From positions 1 through 64,000 of the forward strand of contig JBOHFX010000002.1 of NCBI GenBank assembly GCA_050699875.1: a DNA stretch of 64,000 nt, read 5' to 3'. Under the pieces are notes generated by a model, which worked only from the letters and a program-made list of their open reading frames with translations, was not told the origin of the DNA and ran no database searches. This document shows positions 1-8,863 of this stretch, one piece after another (the first letter of the stretch is position 1; each line of letters starts with the position of its first letter). Both the position numbers and the translations under genes were made by a program. Source of the stretch: GCA-003244245 sp050699875 (GTDB lineage Bacteria; Actinomycetota; Actinomycetes; Mycobacteriales; Pseudonocardiaceae).

Positions 1-51
1 ATCCAGGGTACTCGCGAGCTGCCGAGCCCTGGATCGAGCTCACTGGCGGCT

Positions 52-945
52 TCAGCGTCGCCCGAGGACCCAGCCTCGCAGCAACGCGGCGGTCACGCCA
101 GCCAGCATCAGCACCGCCACCAGCACCGGCAGGGCGATCCGCTCGACACCGGTCGCGGGCAACGCCGACGCCCGACCTGCAGCAGCGACATCATTGGCCG
201 CAGCGCTCTGCTTGCCCAGACCCGAGCCGTTGCTGATCTGCTGCGGCGTACCGAACAGATCCGCGGTGAGCATGCCCGTCGACATCCGCCCCAGAGCACC
301 GGGACTACCGATCTGCAGCAGCTCAGCGTAGTTGTAGCGCGGGAACCCGCTGTTGTAACGGCCCAGCGCGAACGGGAAGTCGCTCGGCATCATCGGGCCG
401 AAGACCGGACCGAAGCTTGCCGGGGACATCGTAGGTGCCGGCGCCGCGCCGGGTTGGGGCTGATCCGCCGGCGCTGCCGGCGGTGGCGCGGCCGGCGCCC
501 CCGGAGACGAGGGCTTGCCCAGAGCGGGAAGCTCTCCGACCGCGCCCGTGAATGGCGCAACGGCGGGATTGATCACATTCTCCGCTGGAGCCGTGACCGG
601 TGAGATTGGCTCGGCGGTGATCATACATACCGGAGCCACCGGTCCCATCACCTCACGCAGGGCTGGTGTGGCGTCGAACGTGGTGGGCCCACTGGAGGGC
701 ACCGCACCGACGTCGATCACCGGCAGACTCGCCACCCGTACACCAACTCGCTGGCCCGGTTCACCACGCACCGTGTCCCCGCAGCCGCCCACCAGCATCG
801 GTGCGGGGGCGATTGCCTGAGAGGGTGCGGGGGTCGAAACGGTGGAGGGCGCGGCGAGGGCCGCCAAGCCCCCTCCGAACGTGCTGGCTGCGCACAGTAA
901 CGTCGCTGCGCCGGCAACCGTGGTCACCCTCGCCCGTGTACCCAT
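52..945 (-). CDS. LPXTG-anchored secreted surface protein
   Basis: This is a 297-residue secreted protein of unknown function. The N-terminus (about residues 1-32) is a signal peptide: a short basic start, a hydrophobic Ala-rich core and an AxA-like cleavage site. The middle is low-complexity, rich in Pro and Ala (about 130-175), and looks like a wall-spanning or extended linker. The C-terminus carries a textbook sortase signal: LPATG near residue 263, then a hydrophobic helix and a tail ending GRR. A GGAGG Shine-Dalgarno six bases before the ATG supports the start. No sortase gene is in the window. Wall anchoring is inferred from the sorting signal; no folded domain is recognised. Confidence 0.8.
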   Translation of the reverse strand: MGTRARVTTVAGAATLLCAASTFGGGLAALAAPSTVSTPAPSQAIAPAPMLVGGCGDTVRGEPGQRVGVRVASLPVIDVGAVPSSGPTTFDATPALREVMGPVAPVCMITAEPISPVTAPAENVINPAVAPFTGAVGELPALGKPSSPGAPAAPPPAAPADQPQPGAAPAPTMSPASFGPVFGPMMPSDFPFALGRYNSGFPRYNYAELLQIGSPGALGRMSTGMLTADLFGTPQQISNGSGLGKQSAAANDVAAAGRASALPATGVERIALPVLVAVLMLAGVTAALLRGWVLGRR

Positions 946-1101
946 AGGAGCCTCCGTGTCGCTCAGTACCCGGTTGTGTCTGTAGAGTAACGACCATAGA
1001 GGCTATGCGTGACGATGACCAGCACTTTCAGTAGATCGTGGTTACGCTGTGCACTCACTGTTTACTGTGCGGGTGCATCGATCGGCCTCAAACGACCCGA
1101 C

Positions 1102-1107
1102 TAGGCT
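1102..1107 (+). promoter_or_regulatory. -10 box for leaderless endonuclease IV mRNA
   Basis: TAGGCT lies six bases before the ATG at 1114 and no Shine-Dalgarno is present. In Actinomycetota this layout usually means transcription starts at or next to the start codon. Confidence 0.45.
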
Positions 1108-1113
1108 ACGAAC

Positions 1114-1884
1114 ATGCGGATCGGAGCCCACGTTAGCGACGACAACCCGCTGCGTTCCGCTACGCAGCGCAACGCCTCAGCGGTACAATTTTTTCTCGCG
1201 GATCCGCAAAGTTGGACTCCGCCTCGGGGACATCCACACGCCGGTGAGCTCTGTTCTGCCGACGTGGAGGTATACGTGCACTCACCGTATGTCATCAATG
1301 TGGCCTCGCTGAACAACCGCATCCGCATTCCGTCCCGCAAGCTGGTTGTTCAGCATGCCGCGGCGGCTGCCGCCGTGGGAGCTCGCGGTCTGGTAGTGCA
1401 CGGCGGTCACCTCGCCAAAGGCGAGGATCCCGCTCAGGGGGTCGATAACTGGCGCAAGATGTTCGCCCGGCAATCGGCCGACGGCGGTTTCGACACCCGA
1501 ATCCTGGTGGAGAACACCGCCGGTGGAGACAACGCGATGGCGCGGCGGTTCGACTCGTTGGCCCGGTTGTGGGACACGATCGGCGACTATGACGTCGGCT
1601 TCTGCTTGGACACCTGCCACGCGTTCTCCGCAGGAGAGGATTTGGCGGGCGCCGTCGACCGGGTCACGGCTATCACCGGCCGGATCGATCTGGTGCACTG
1701 CAACAACTCGCGCGACGAGTTCGGCTCTGCTCGGGACCGCCACGCGCCACTGCGGCAAGGCACCATAGAGCCCGAACAGCTGGTGGCTGTCTGCGCCGCA
1801 GCCGGCGCCCCCGTGATACTCGAAACCGACCCCGACACCCAAGCCGAAGACATCGCCTGGCTGCGCGACCAGCTAGCCTCCTGA
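1114..1884 (+). CDS. nfo: Endonuclease IV (AP endonuclease)
   Basis: Apurinic/apyrimidinic endonuclease of base-excision repair; it cuts the backbone 5' of abasic sites using a three-zinc centre in a TIM barrel. The 256 residues match the actinobacterial family length. The metal-binding motifs appear in order: VHSPYVIN, VVHGGH, LVENTAG, FCLDTCHAF, HCNNSRDEFGSARDRH and LETD. The start MRIGAHVS is the family start and seems to be leaderless. The gene is divergent from the LPXTG protein and convergent with the glycosyltransferase that follows. Confidence 0.95.
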   Translation: MRIGAHVSDDNPLRSATQRNASAVQFFLADPQSWTPPRGHPHAGELCSADVEVYVHSPYVINVASLNNRIRIPSRKLVVQHAAAAAAVGARGLVVHGGHLAKGEDPAQGVDNWRKMFARQSADGGFDTRILVENTAGGDNAMARRFDSLARLWDTIGDYDVGFCLDTCHAFSAGEDLAGAVDRVTAITGRIDLVHCNNSRDEFGSARDRHAPLRQGTIEPEQLVAVCAAAGAPVILETDPDTQAEDIAWLRDQLAS

Positions 1885-1891
1885 GCACGCT

Positions 1892-3469
1892 TTACTGCAT
1901 TCTGTCCCCAGATTGCAGCGTGGGGCGGGCGTGGGGGGCGTGGGGGGCGTGGTTGAGGACTCCGCCGTGGGGGTCGTCGTCGGCGGCGGTACGGACTGGG
2001 TCGTGGTGGGGGCGCCAGATGTCCCGAAGTACCAATGCGACCAGCAGCAGCACCGCTGCGTCACGCAGCACCACGGCGCCGAGGAACGGCTCGATCGGAA
2101 GTCCTTGCCGGTCGGTGCCGAGGTAATAGGCCATCCTGGGCGCCCAGACCAGCGCGTCAATGATCATCCAGGCCAGCACCGGTTTCCACCGGGGGATGGC
2201 CAGCACCGCCAGGGGCACCAGCCACAACGAGTATTGCGGGCTCCATACCTTGTTGACGAGCAGGAATGCGGCCACCACCAAGAAGCACAGCTGGGCCAAC
2301 CGGGGACGGCAGGGCGCCGCCAGGGCCACCCAGCTGATCGCCGCGCAGGCCAGCAGGAACACCGTCAAGCTGAACAGGTTGAGCGCGAAGGGAGTCTGAC
2401 CGGCCTGCAGCACCCCGTCGAAACCCGGCCAGCCGGTGAAGGTGGACACCACGGTGTACAGCGAGTCCGGGTCGGCCCCGCGCCGGCGATTGAGCCGGAA
2501 GAACTCTGCCCAGCCGGCCGGGAACAGCACCGCGATCGGCAGGTTGACCACTGCCCAGGTCACCGCCGCGGCGGCGGTGACCTGCAGCCCGGCTCGCAAT
2601 CGCCCGGCCCGTAAGCACAGCAGCAGGATCGGGCCCAGCAGCAACAGCGGGTAGAGCTTGGCGGCTGCGCCCAGCCCGATCAGCACACCGGCGAGCACCG
2701 GGCGTCGCCTGGCCCAGGCCAGCAGTCCCGCGGTGGCCAGCACGGTGGCCACCGCGTCGAAGTTGGTGAACGCATGCACCACGACCAGCGGCGACAACGC
2801 GGCCAGCGCAGCATCCCAGGGTCGTCGGCGGGACAGCAGGACCAGCGCCCACACCGTCACCAACCACGCCGCCGCCAGCCCGACCGCGCTGATATTGAAA
2901 TGGACGATGACGGGAGCCGACGTGGGCAGCCAGCCGGAATCAGCGAGAGCTACCCAGGTCTGCGCGGACTTGGCGACGACCCATTGGTACATACCGGTGA
3001 GGACGGGGTACTCCATGTACCGAACCTGCTCGCCGGGCTGGCCCTGGCGTTCGATCCATGAAGTGGCGTACGGGAATCCAGCCAGCCCGGGTCGATCCAA
3101 CCGCTCTGCGGTGTAGAGCGGGACGGTGTCCGAGTAACACATCGCCCGGTACGGGCGGCCGTCGCGCCAATCCACCTGCAAAGCACCGGCGCTGTCGCGG
3201 TAGGTCTGCAGGCACGGTGCCTTGGCCAGCCAGCCGAACGCCAAGGTGATCGTCGCGAACAGCAGCACCACCCGCAGCGGGGTCCAGAACCAGTGCCGGC
3301 CGAGCACTGCATGCCGGCCCAGCGGACCTCCCACGATCCGGCTGGCTGCTGCCGGCACCGGATCGGTCCAGCTGGGCACGACCCGCTGTGACACGGAGCG
3401 CCCGTCGAGCCTGCCACCACCGCCGGCTGAGCCGGCGCTACTCCTCGTCGTTCGGTGCCGAGTTGTCAC
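1892..3469 (-). CDS. GT87-type polyprenyl-phosphate-dependent membrane glycosyltransferase
   Basis: A 525-residue polytopic membrane protein like those next to ponA in mycobacteria (Rv0051 type), of the DUF2029/GT87 mannosyltransferase class that uses a polyprenyl-phosphate sugar donor at the outer membrane face. A basic, Gly-rich N-terminus leads to a first hydrophobic helix at about residue 65, then an external loop, then many hydrophobic segments to about residue 470. The C-terminal tail is polar and His-rich. The annotated start overlaps the end of ponA by 32 bases; an in-frame GTG at 3394 is an alternative start. Substrate is not determinable from sequence. Confidence 0.8.
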   Translation of the reverse strand: MTTRHRTTRSSAGSAGGGGRLDGRSVSQRVVPSWTDPVPAAASRIVGGPLGRHAVLGRHWFWTPLRVVLLFATITLAFGWLAKAPCLQTYRDSAGALQVDWRDGRPYRAMCYSDTVPLYTAERLDRPGLAGFPYATSWIERQGQPGEQVRYMEYPVLTGMYQWVVAKSAQTWVALADSGWLPTSAPVIVHFNISAVGLAAAWLVTVWALVLLSRRRPWDAALAALSPLVVVHAFTNFDAVATVLATAGLLAWARRRPVLAGVLIGLGAAAKLYPLLLLGPILLLCLRAGRLRAGLQVTAAAAVTWAVVNLPIAVLFPAGWAEFFRLNRRRGADPDSLYTVVSTFTGWPGFDGVLQAGQTPFALNLFSLTVFLLACAAISWVALAAPCRPRLAQLCFLVVAAFLLVNKVWSPQYSLWLVPLAVLAIPRWKPVLAWMIIDALVWAPRMAYYLGTDRQGLPIEPFLGAVVLRDAAVLLLVALVLRDIWRPHHDPVRTAADDDPHGGVLNHAPHAPHARPTLQSGDRMQ

Positions 3470-5801
3470 AGAACGGGAAGCAGGAGTTGCGCCGTGGGGT
3501 GTTGGAATCCTCTGCAGGTTCGATCGGGATTGGCACCAGCCGCTCGATGGGCGACTCGGGCTTTGGGGATGGCGTGGGCCTGGAAGGTTCGCGCTTGCGA
3601 GCCGGCGCCGGCGCGGCCGGCTTCGGGGCCGGCGGTGCAGCCGGACCGATCAACGTGAACGGCGGGAAGATCTCCAGTGGCGTGCCTAGCAAGTAGGAGT
3701 CCATGAATCGCTGCCAGATCGAACCCGGCAGGCCCTTTCCGAAGATGTCGCCACCCTCGGCAGCCTTGATCGCCGTGTTGGCCGGATCCCCTACCCAGAC
3801 CGCGGTGGAGATCGAGGGGGTGTACCCGACAGTCCAGGCGGCGGAATTGTCGCCGGTCTCGCCACGCTGGTGGGTGCCGGTCTTGGCGGCCACCTGGCGG
3901 CCGCCCGCCAGCGGGATCTGCGAACTGCGCGCAACGTCGGCCAGCGTGGCGGTGACGTTGCGAGCCAGCTGCGTGTTGCGATCGGCATTGCGCCGGTCGA
4001 AGGCGGGTTGAGCCTTGTCGACGTGCTGGTATTCGACGCTGCCACGGGCGCTGGCGTACTCGCGGATGAAAAAGGGCTCGCGCCGCATCCCTTCGGCAGC
4101 GAAGGTCGCGTAGGCACCGGCCATATCGATCGTGTGCACCGGATACTGGCCCAACGTGATACCGACCGCCGCCGCTCCGCTGTCCGCCTCGACAAGTGCA
4201 CGCTTGCCGTCGATCTGCTCCGGGATTCCGGCCCGGACTGCTGCGTCGCGGACCGCCTGCGGTCCCACGTCCTGGGCCAGCCGTACGAAGGCGGTGTTGA
4301 CCGACTGCGTCATCGCTTCGCGCAGGCTGAGTTGGGGGTAGTTGCGACTCTCCGAGTTGGCGAATTCGCGACCGTCGATGGTCAGCGGCGAGTTCCCGTC
4401 GTAGAACGTGTTCATCCCGATGTCGCGCTCCAGCGCGGCCAGCATGGTGAACGGCTTGAAAGCCGATCCCGGATTCCATACCGGCCCACCGGCCAGGTCG
4501 AAACCGTCCCCCTCCGATCCACCGTAGTAAGCGACCACGCCTCCACTGCGCGGATCGATCGCGACCAGTGCGGAGTGCAGGTTATTCGGCTGCCCGCGCA
4601 GCTCGGTGAGGACGGCCTCGCGGGCCAGCTGCTGGGCTCGGGAATCGATGGTGGTGGTGATCCGACCACCGTTGACCGCCAGCTGAGCGCGGTCGATGCC
4701 ATGCTTTTCCATCTCCTCGAGCACCCGGTCGACAATGTGCGCCCGGTCGTCGGTGGGTGCGCCTGCCGCCTGGCTCGGCGCCACGGTGTCCGGGTACCGC
4801 ACGGCCGCCTGCGCCGGAGACAGCCAGCCCTGTTCGACCATGCCGTCGAGCACGAAGCTCCATCGGGACCGCGCCTGCTCCAGGTTCTTGGCCGGGTCCA
4901 AGCGGGACGGGGACCGGATTGCGGCGGCCAGTACCGCGGCTTCGGAAACGGTCAGGTCCTGCACGCTCTTCGCGAAGTACGCCTGGCTGGCGGCCTGGAT
5001 GCCGTACGCGCCGCGACCGAAGTAGATCGTGTTCAGGTAGTTCTCCAGGATCTGGTCCTTGGAGTCCTGCTTGGTGATCTTGGCCGCGGCGATCACCTCG
5101 CGGAACTTCCGAAACACGCTGTACTCGTCCCGACCGGTCGCCACCTTGACGTACTGCTGAGTGATCGTGGACCCACCACCGCTACCGCCGGTCAGCTGCT
5201 TCCACGTGGCCCTCGCGATGCCCGCGACATCGAATCCCGGGTTGGACCGGAAACTGCGATCCTCGGCGGCCAGCACCGCGTTCTGCACATGCGTCGGCAC
5301 CTGCACAAGAGTGACCGGAATCCGATTGCCTTCCTCAGGTACGTAGCGGCCGATCTCGCTGACACCGTCGCCGGCGATGATTGTGGTGACCTGCTTACGC
5401 TGCCCAGCCAGCTCCGCGGGAGACGGCACTGCGAGGAACAGCCAGCCGGCGAAGAACGCCAGCACCGGTGCCAGGATGGCCAGCAGCAGGCCGACCAGAG
5501 CGATCGTGCGCACGCGCCGCAAGCGAGTGGACCACCTCGGCCCGTCCCCCCCGGCTGCTCGCCGGCGCGTGCTCCCCGGGTCGTTCACGGCCGGGAAAGG
5601 TTGGGTGAGCAACTCGGACTCGTCCTGAGGGGGGACGTGCGCCGCAGCCGTCCAGTCAGGTAGTCGCCGATGGCCGAATCGCTCAGGTGGGGGGTTGTCT
5701 CCACCCGGCCGGTGCTTGATCGCCGGCCCGGCGGGCCGGTGTCCGATCGCCGGCTCGGCCGACAGGAAGTGTCGACCGCCGTCATATCGCTGGTCGCTCA
5801 C
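3438..5801 (-). CDS. ponA: Bifunctional class A penicillin-binding protein
   Basis: Peptidoglycan glycosyltransferase/transpeptidase of the PonA1 type. A disordered cytoplasmic N-terminus of about 95 residues leads to one transmembrane helix (about 100-125). The GT51 domain shows AAEDRSF and the GGSTITQQ motif. The transpeptidase domain has the SxxK motif SAFK (in NPGSAFKPF), SVN, and KTGT. The C-terminus is a Pro-rich tail ending in a short Cys-containing segment, as in mycobacterial PonA1. Start is GTG at 5801, preceded by GGGAGGAC. It is followed by the GT87 gene with overlap, so the two are likely co-transcribed in cell-wall synthesis. Confidence 0.95.
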   Translation of the reverse strand: MSDQRYDGGRHFLSAEPAIGHRPAGPAIKHRPGGDNPPPERFGHRRLPDWTAAAHVPPQDESELLTQPFPAVNDPGSTRRRAAGGDGPRWSTRLRRVRTIALVGLLLAILAPVLAFFAGWLFLAVPSPAELAGQRKQVTTIIAGDGVSEIGRYVPEEGNRIPVTLVQVPTHVQNAVLAAEDRSFRSNPGFDVAGIARATWKQLTGGSGGGSTITQQYVKVATGRDEYSVFRKFREVIAAAKITKQDSKDQILENYLNTIYFGRGAYGIQAASQAYFAKSVQDLTVSEAAVLAAAIRSPSRLDPAKNLEQARSRWSFVLDGMVEQGWLSPAQAAVRYPDTVAPSQAAGAPTDDRAHIVDRVLEEMEKHGIDRAQLAVNGGRITTTIDSRAQQLAREAVLTELRGQPNNLHSALVAIDPRSGGVVAYYGGSEGDGFDLAGGPVWNPGSAFKPFTMLAALERDIGMNTFYDGNSPLTIDGREFANSESRNYPQLSLREAMTQSVNTAFVRLAQDVGPQAVRDAAVRAGIPEQIDGKRALVEADSGAAAVGITLGQYPVHTIDMAGAYATFAAEGMRREPFFIREYASARGSVEYQHVDKAQPAFDRRNADRNTQLARNVTATLADVARSSQIPLAGGRQVAAKTGTHQRGETGDNSAAWTVGYTPSISTAVWVGDPANTAIKAAEGGDIFGKGLPGSIWQRFMDSYLLGTPLEIFPPFTLIGPAAPPAPKPAAPAPARKREPSRPTPSPKPESPIERLVPIPIEPAEDSNTPRRNSCFPFCDNSAPNDEE

Positions 5802-5887
5802 GCGTTGTCCTCCCAGACCGGTGCTCGGGTCGCGAGGTTCGAACAGGGGTTACGCCGAGCCGGGAGTATGCCCGTCCAGGCGCCGGA

Positions 5888-6292
5888 TCACTCCGCCGCA
5901 GTCCTCCGGGGGGATCTCCTGCTGCCCACACCGCCAGTTCCCAGGACGTATGACTGCACAAGGTGGTTCCAGCTGCACGTCCGGCAGACCTCGACGACGT
6001 ACACGCTGAACTCCTCGTACAGCGTCGCCATCCGGTTCAACTCATCGGCGGTTCGGGCGGAGCCCGCCGCATGCTTGAGCTCGTCGCCGTACACCCACGA
6101 GACGAGCGTCAAGGGCTCCTTGCGGCACAGCGGGCAGGTGATCGCGCTGGGCTCGCCGTGGAACTTCGCCGCCCGCACCAGGTACGGGGTCGCGTCGCAG
6201 ACCTCCATGACGCCGACTCGACCGGCATAGACCTCCGCGAGCAGCGCACGCCGCTGCAACGCGTAGTCCACGACCTGCCGTTGGGTCCGCAC
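5888..6292 (-). CDS. DUF5318 zinc-ribbon protein
   Basis: A 134-residue protein matching the DUF5318 family found beside ponA and ino1 in mycobacteria (Rv0049 type). The family start is VRTQRQVVDYALQRR, so GTG 6292 is chosen over upstream ATGs at 6325 and 6424, which would run into the divergent padR promoter. Two Cys pairs, CPLC and CRTC, are spaced like a zinc ribbon. The C-terminal tail is Arg-rich. Function is unknown. It lies 86 bases upstream of ponA on the same strand. Confidence 0.8.
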   Translation of the reverse strand: MRTQRQVVDYALQRRALLAEVYAGRVGVMEVCDATPYLVRAAKFHGEPSAITCPLCRKEPLTLVSWVYGDELKHAAGSARTADELNRMATLYEEFSVYVVEVCRTCSWNHLVQSYVLGTGGVGSRRSPRRTAAE

Positions 6293-6392
6293 GGTGCACA
6301 GCCTACGCAACCGCTGCGTGATCATCGCTCGGGCGTTCGGGGGGGCGCTGAAACGGGTACACCTGCTCGCTGAGATGCAGCCCTGAGCGCAG

Positions 6393-6424
6393 ATGTATCG
6401 AGGCGATATAGTGCTTCTATACAT
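6393..6424. promoter_or_regulatory. Candidate PadR operator and promoter
   Basis: The sequence starts ATGTAT and ends ATACAT, and inside it is a perfect TATAG-N5-CTATA inverted repeat (6407-6421). It lies 25 bases before the padR start. PadR proteins typically bind ATGT-N8-ACAT-like dyads, so autoregulation is plausible; the site may also affect the divergent DUF5318 gene. Confidence 0.45.
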
Positions 6425-6449
6425 CGTAAGGGTTTCCGGGAGGTGCCGC

Positions 6450-7052
6450 GTGCTGGAGCTCGCGGTGCTCGGCGTACTGCACGACTCCCCGATGCACGGC
6501 TACGAGCTGCGCAAACGCCTCACCGGCCTGCTCGGGGCGTTCCGCGCCTGCTCGTTCGGATCGCTGTATCCCACGCTACGCCGGTTACAGCACTCCGGCT
6601 TCATCGTTGAGGACGACGCGCGCGTGGACGACCCGCGCACCAGCCGGGGAACGGGCTGGGCCTGCCGCGGCCGGCGAGTGTACCGGCTCACTGCCGACGG
6701 CAAGAAGCGGTTCGCCACCTTATTGGCCGACGCAGGTCCTCAGACCTGGGAGGATCATGGCTTCGGCGTGCATTTGGCGTTCTTCTCGCGGACCCCGGCC
6801 GACGTCAGGATGCGCATCCTGGAGGGGCGGCGACGCCGGGTCGAGGAGCGGCGCGAGGGACTGCGCGCCATCCTCGCGCGCACCGGTGACCAGATCGACC
6901 GCTACACCCTCGAACTGCACCGAATGGGTCTGGAGACCAGCGAGCGTGAGGTGCGCTGGCTCAATGAACTGATCGCCCATGAACAGGCGAACCCGGTACA
7001 AGCACACGGCGCTTGCTCACACCATGACACCGAAGGGGCCGACCATGACTGA
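6450..7052 (+). CDS. PadR-family transcriptional regulator
   Basis: A 200-residue regulator with an N-terminal winged helix of the PadR family (LELAVLGVLHDSPMHGYELRK, then LYPTLRRLQHSGFI) and a C-terminal helical Vir-like dimerisation region. The GTG start is chosen because GGGAGGT precedes it and because family members begin at LELA; the upstream ATG at 6393 lies within the putative operator. It overlaps ino1 by eight bases, the same pairing as Rv0047c-ino1 in M. tuberculosis, so it may control inositol synthesis. Confidence 0.85.
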   Translation: MLELAVLGVLHDSPMHGYELRKRLTGLLGAFRACSFGSLYPTLRRLQHSGFIVEDDARVDDPRTSRGTGWACRGRRVYRLTADGKKRFATLLADAGPQTWEDHGFGVHLAFFSRTPADVRMRILEGRRRRVEERREGLRAILARTGDQIDRYTLELHRMGLETSEREVRWLNELIAHEQANPVQAHGACSHHDTEGADHD

Positions 7053-8145
7053 AGGCCGCGACGCCGGTCGGAGTATCCGGGTCGCCATTGTGGGCGTCGG
7101 CAACTGCGCTGCCTCCCTGGTACAGGGTGTGCACTACTACCGCGACGCCGATCCCACGACCCGGGTGCCGGGGCTGATGCATGTGCGTTTCGGCGACTAC
7201 CACGTCGGTGACCTCCAGTTCGTCGCCGCGTTCGACGTCGATGCCAAGAAGGTCGGGCGCGACCTGTCCGAGGCGATCGTGGCCAGCGAGAACAACACCA
7301 TTTCCATCTGCGACGTGCCACCGCTGGGCATCACCGTGGCCCGTGGACACACGTTGGATGGCCTGGGTGAGTACTACCGGGACATCATCACCGAGTCCGA
7401 CGAGAAGCCGGTCGACGTGGTGCAGGCGTTGCGCGAGTCCGGCGCCGACGTGCTGGTGTCGTACCTACCGGTGGGCTCGGAAGACGCGGACTGCTTCTAC
7501 GCCCAGTGCGCGCTGGACGCCGGGGTGGCGTTCGTCAACGCCCTTCCAGTGTTCATCGCCTCCGATCCGGTGTGGGCGGACAAGTTCACCTCAGCCGGAG
7601 TGCCGATCATCGGCGACGACATCAAGTCCCAGGTCGGGGCGACCATCACGCACCGGGTGCTGGCCAAGCTGTTCGAAGACCGTGGGGTGGAGCTGGTGCG
7701 TACCTACCAGCTCAATTTCGGCGGCAACATGGACTTCCTGAACATGCTGGAGCGCAAGCGGCTGCAGTCGAAGAAGATCTCCAAGACACAGTCGGTGACC
7801 TCCCAGATCCCGCATGAGATGGAAAAGACAGCGGTGCACATCGGACCGTCGGACCACGTGCCCTGGCTGGACGACCGCAAGTGGGCCTACGTGCGGCTGG
7901 AGGGTCGGGCGTTCGGCGACGTGCCGCTGAACATGGAGTACAAGCTCGAGGTCTGGGATTCGCCCAACTCCGCAGGTGTGATCATCGACGCGATCCGTGC
8001 CGCGAAGATCGCCAAGGACCGCGGCATGGGGGGCCCGATCGTGTCCGCGTCGTCCTACTTCATGAAGTCCCCGCCCGAGCAGTACTCCGACTCCGATGCC
8101 TGCGCCGCCGTCGAGGCCTTCATCCGCGGCGAGGTGGACCGGTAG
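7045..8145 (+). CDS. ino1: Inositol-3-phosphate synthase
   Basis: NAD-dependent conversion of glucose-6-phosphate to 1D-myo-inositol-3-phosphate, the entry step to phosphatidylinositol, mannosides and mycothiol in actinobacteria. The 366 residues match the short prokaryotic form. The N-terminus has the Rossmann motif VGVGNCAASL, and the catalytic region holds GDDIKSQVGAT and NFGGNMDFLNM. The ATG at 7045 follows GAAGGGG and overlaps the padR stop; upstream in-frame ATGs at 6979 and 7024 are less likely. Confidence 0.95.
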   Translation: MTEGRDAGRSIRVAIVGVGNCAASLVQGVHYYRDADPTTRVPGLMHVRFGDYHVGDLQFVAAFDVDAKKVGRDLSEAIVASENNTISICDVPPLGITVARGHTLDGLGEYYRDIITESDEKPVDVVQALRESGADVLVSYLPVGSEDADCFYAQCALDAGVAFVNALPVFIASDPVWADKFTSAGVPIIGDDIKSQVGATITHRVLAKLFEDRGVELVRTYQLNFGGNMDFLNMLERKRLQSKKISKTQSVTSQIPHEMEKTAVHIGPSDHVPWLDDRKWAYVRLEGRAFGDVPLNMEYKLEVWDSPNSAGVIIDAIRAAKIAKDRGMGGPIVSASSYFMKSPPEQYSDSDACAAVEAFIRGEVDR

Positions 8146-8192
8146 TCACACAGCTGCCTGATATGTCTCTATGTCGGGGCATGATGGGTGCT

Positions 8193-8855
8193 ATGGAGCT
8201 GACGTTGGCCGAAGGCGTGCTGTTGCTGGCGTTGGACGATGCCAGGGGCTCGACGGGCTCCACCCCGGTCGATCCAGGCTTGGCCGGGGCGCTGCTGGTC
8301 GATCTGGGTCGGTTTGGCGCGCTGCAACCGGAGGGTAAGGCGTTGCATCCGGTGGACGGGGCCGCGATCGAGCATCCGGTGCTGGCCCGGGCCTACACGG
8401 CGATCGCGACGTCGAGCAAGCCGCGCAGCGCCAAAGCTTGGGTCGGACGCCTGCCCCGCGAGCTCAAACCCTTGATCGGCACCGTCGCGGGCCCGCTCGT
8501 CGAACGTGGCGCCGTCGCCGAGCAGCGCGTCAAGGTGCTCGGCCTGTTCCCCAGCACCCGCTTCCCGGAGGTTGATCCCGGCCCGGAGCGGGCGCTGCGT
8601 TCCCGGCTGCGGGAGGTGTTGCTCGGAACACGTGTGCCGCAGGAGTATGACGCGCTACTACTGGGCCTGCTGGACCCATTGGGACTGGTGGATCCGCTTG
8701 TCGAGCGGCCGCACCGCCGGGAGGCCCGCAAGCATGCCAAGGAGATCGCCGATCGCGGAATCGCCGGCAAGGCGGTATCCGACGCAGTGCGCGACATTCA
8801 CGCGGCGGTGGCGACTGCGGTGATCGTCCCCGTCATCGTCAGCAGCGGAGGCTAA
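8193..8855 (+). CDS. GOLPH3/VPS74-like (GPP34) protein
   Basis: A 220-residue helical protein of the GPP34 (GOLPH3/VPS74) family, which in eukaryotes binds phosphoinositides and retains Golgi glycosyltransferases. In actinobacteria these proteins are common and unassigned. The N-terminal core MELTLAEGVLLLALDD is typical of the family, followed by paired helices up to VSSGG. In-frame ATGs at 8181 and 8184 could also serve as starts. Its place next to ino1, whose product feeds phosphatidylinositol, fits a membrane-lipid role, but that is inference. Confidence 0.8.
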   Translation: MELTLAEGVLLLALDDARGSTGSTPVDPGLAGALLVDLGRFGALQPEGKALHPVDGAAIEHPVLARAYTAIATSSKPRSAKAWVGRLPRELKPLIGTVAGPLVERGAVAEQRVKVLGLFPSTRFPEVDPGPERALRSRLREVLLGTRVPQEYDALLLGLLDPLGLVDPLVERPHRREARKHAKEIADRGIAGKAVSDAVRDIHAAVATAVIVPVIVSSGG

Positions 8856-8863
8856 CCGGCCCG

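Noticed and set aside
3870..5663. A 597-codon plus-strand frame
   Set aside because: It lies antisense to ponA, whose motifs are all intact, and shows no family motif; it is a high-GC shadow.
5832..5860. GGTTCGA resembling a tRNA T-loop
   Set aside because: No acceptor or anticodon stem can be formed around it; it lies in the ponA-DUF5318 gap.
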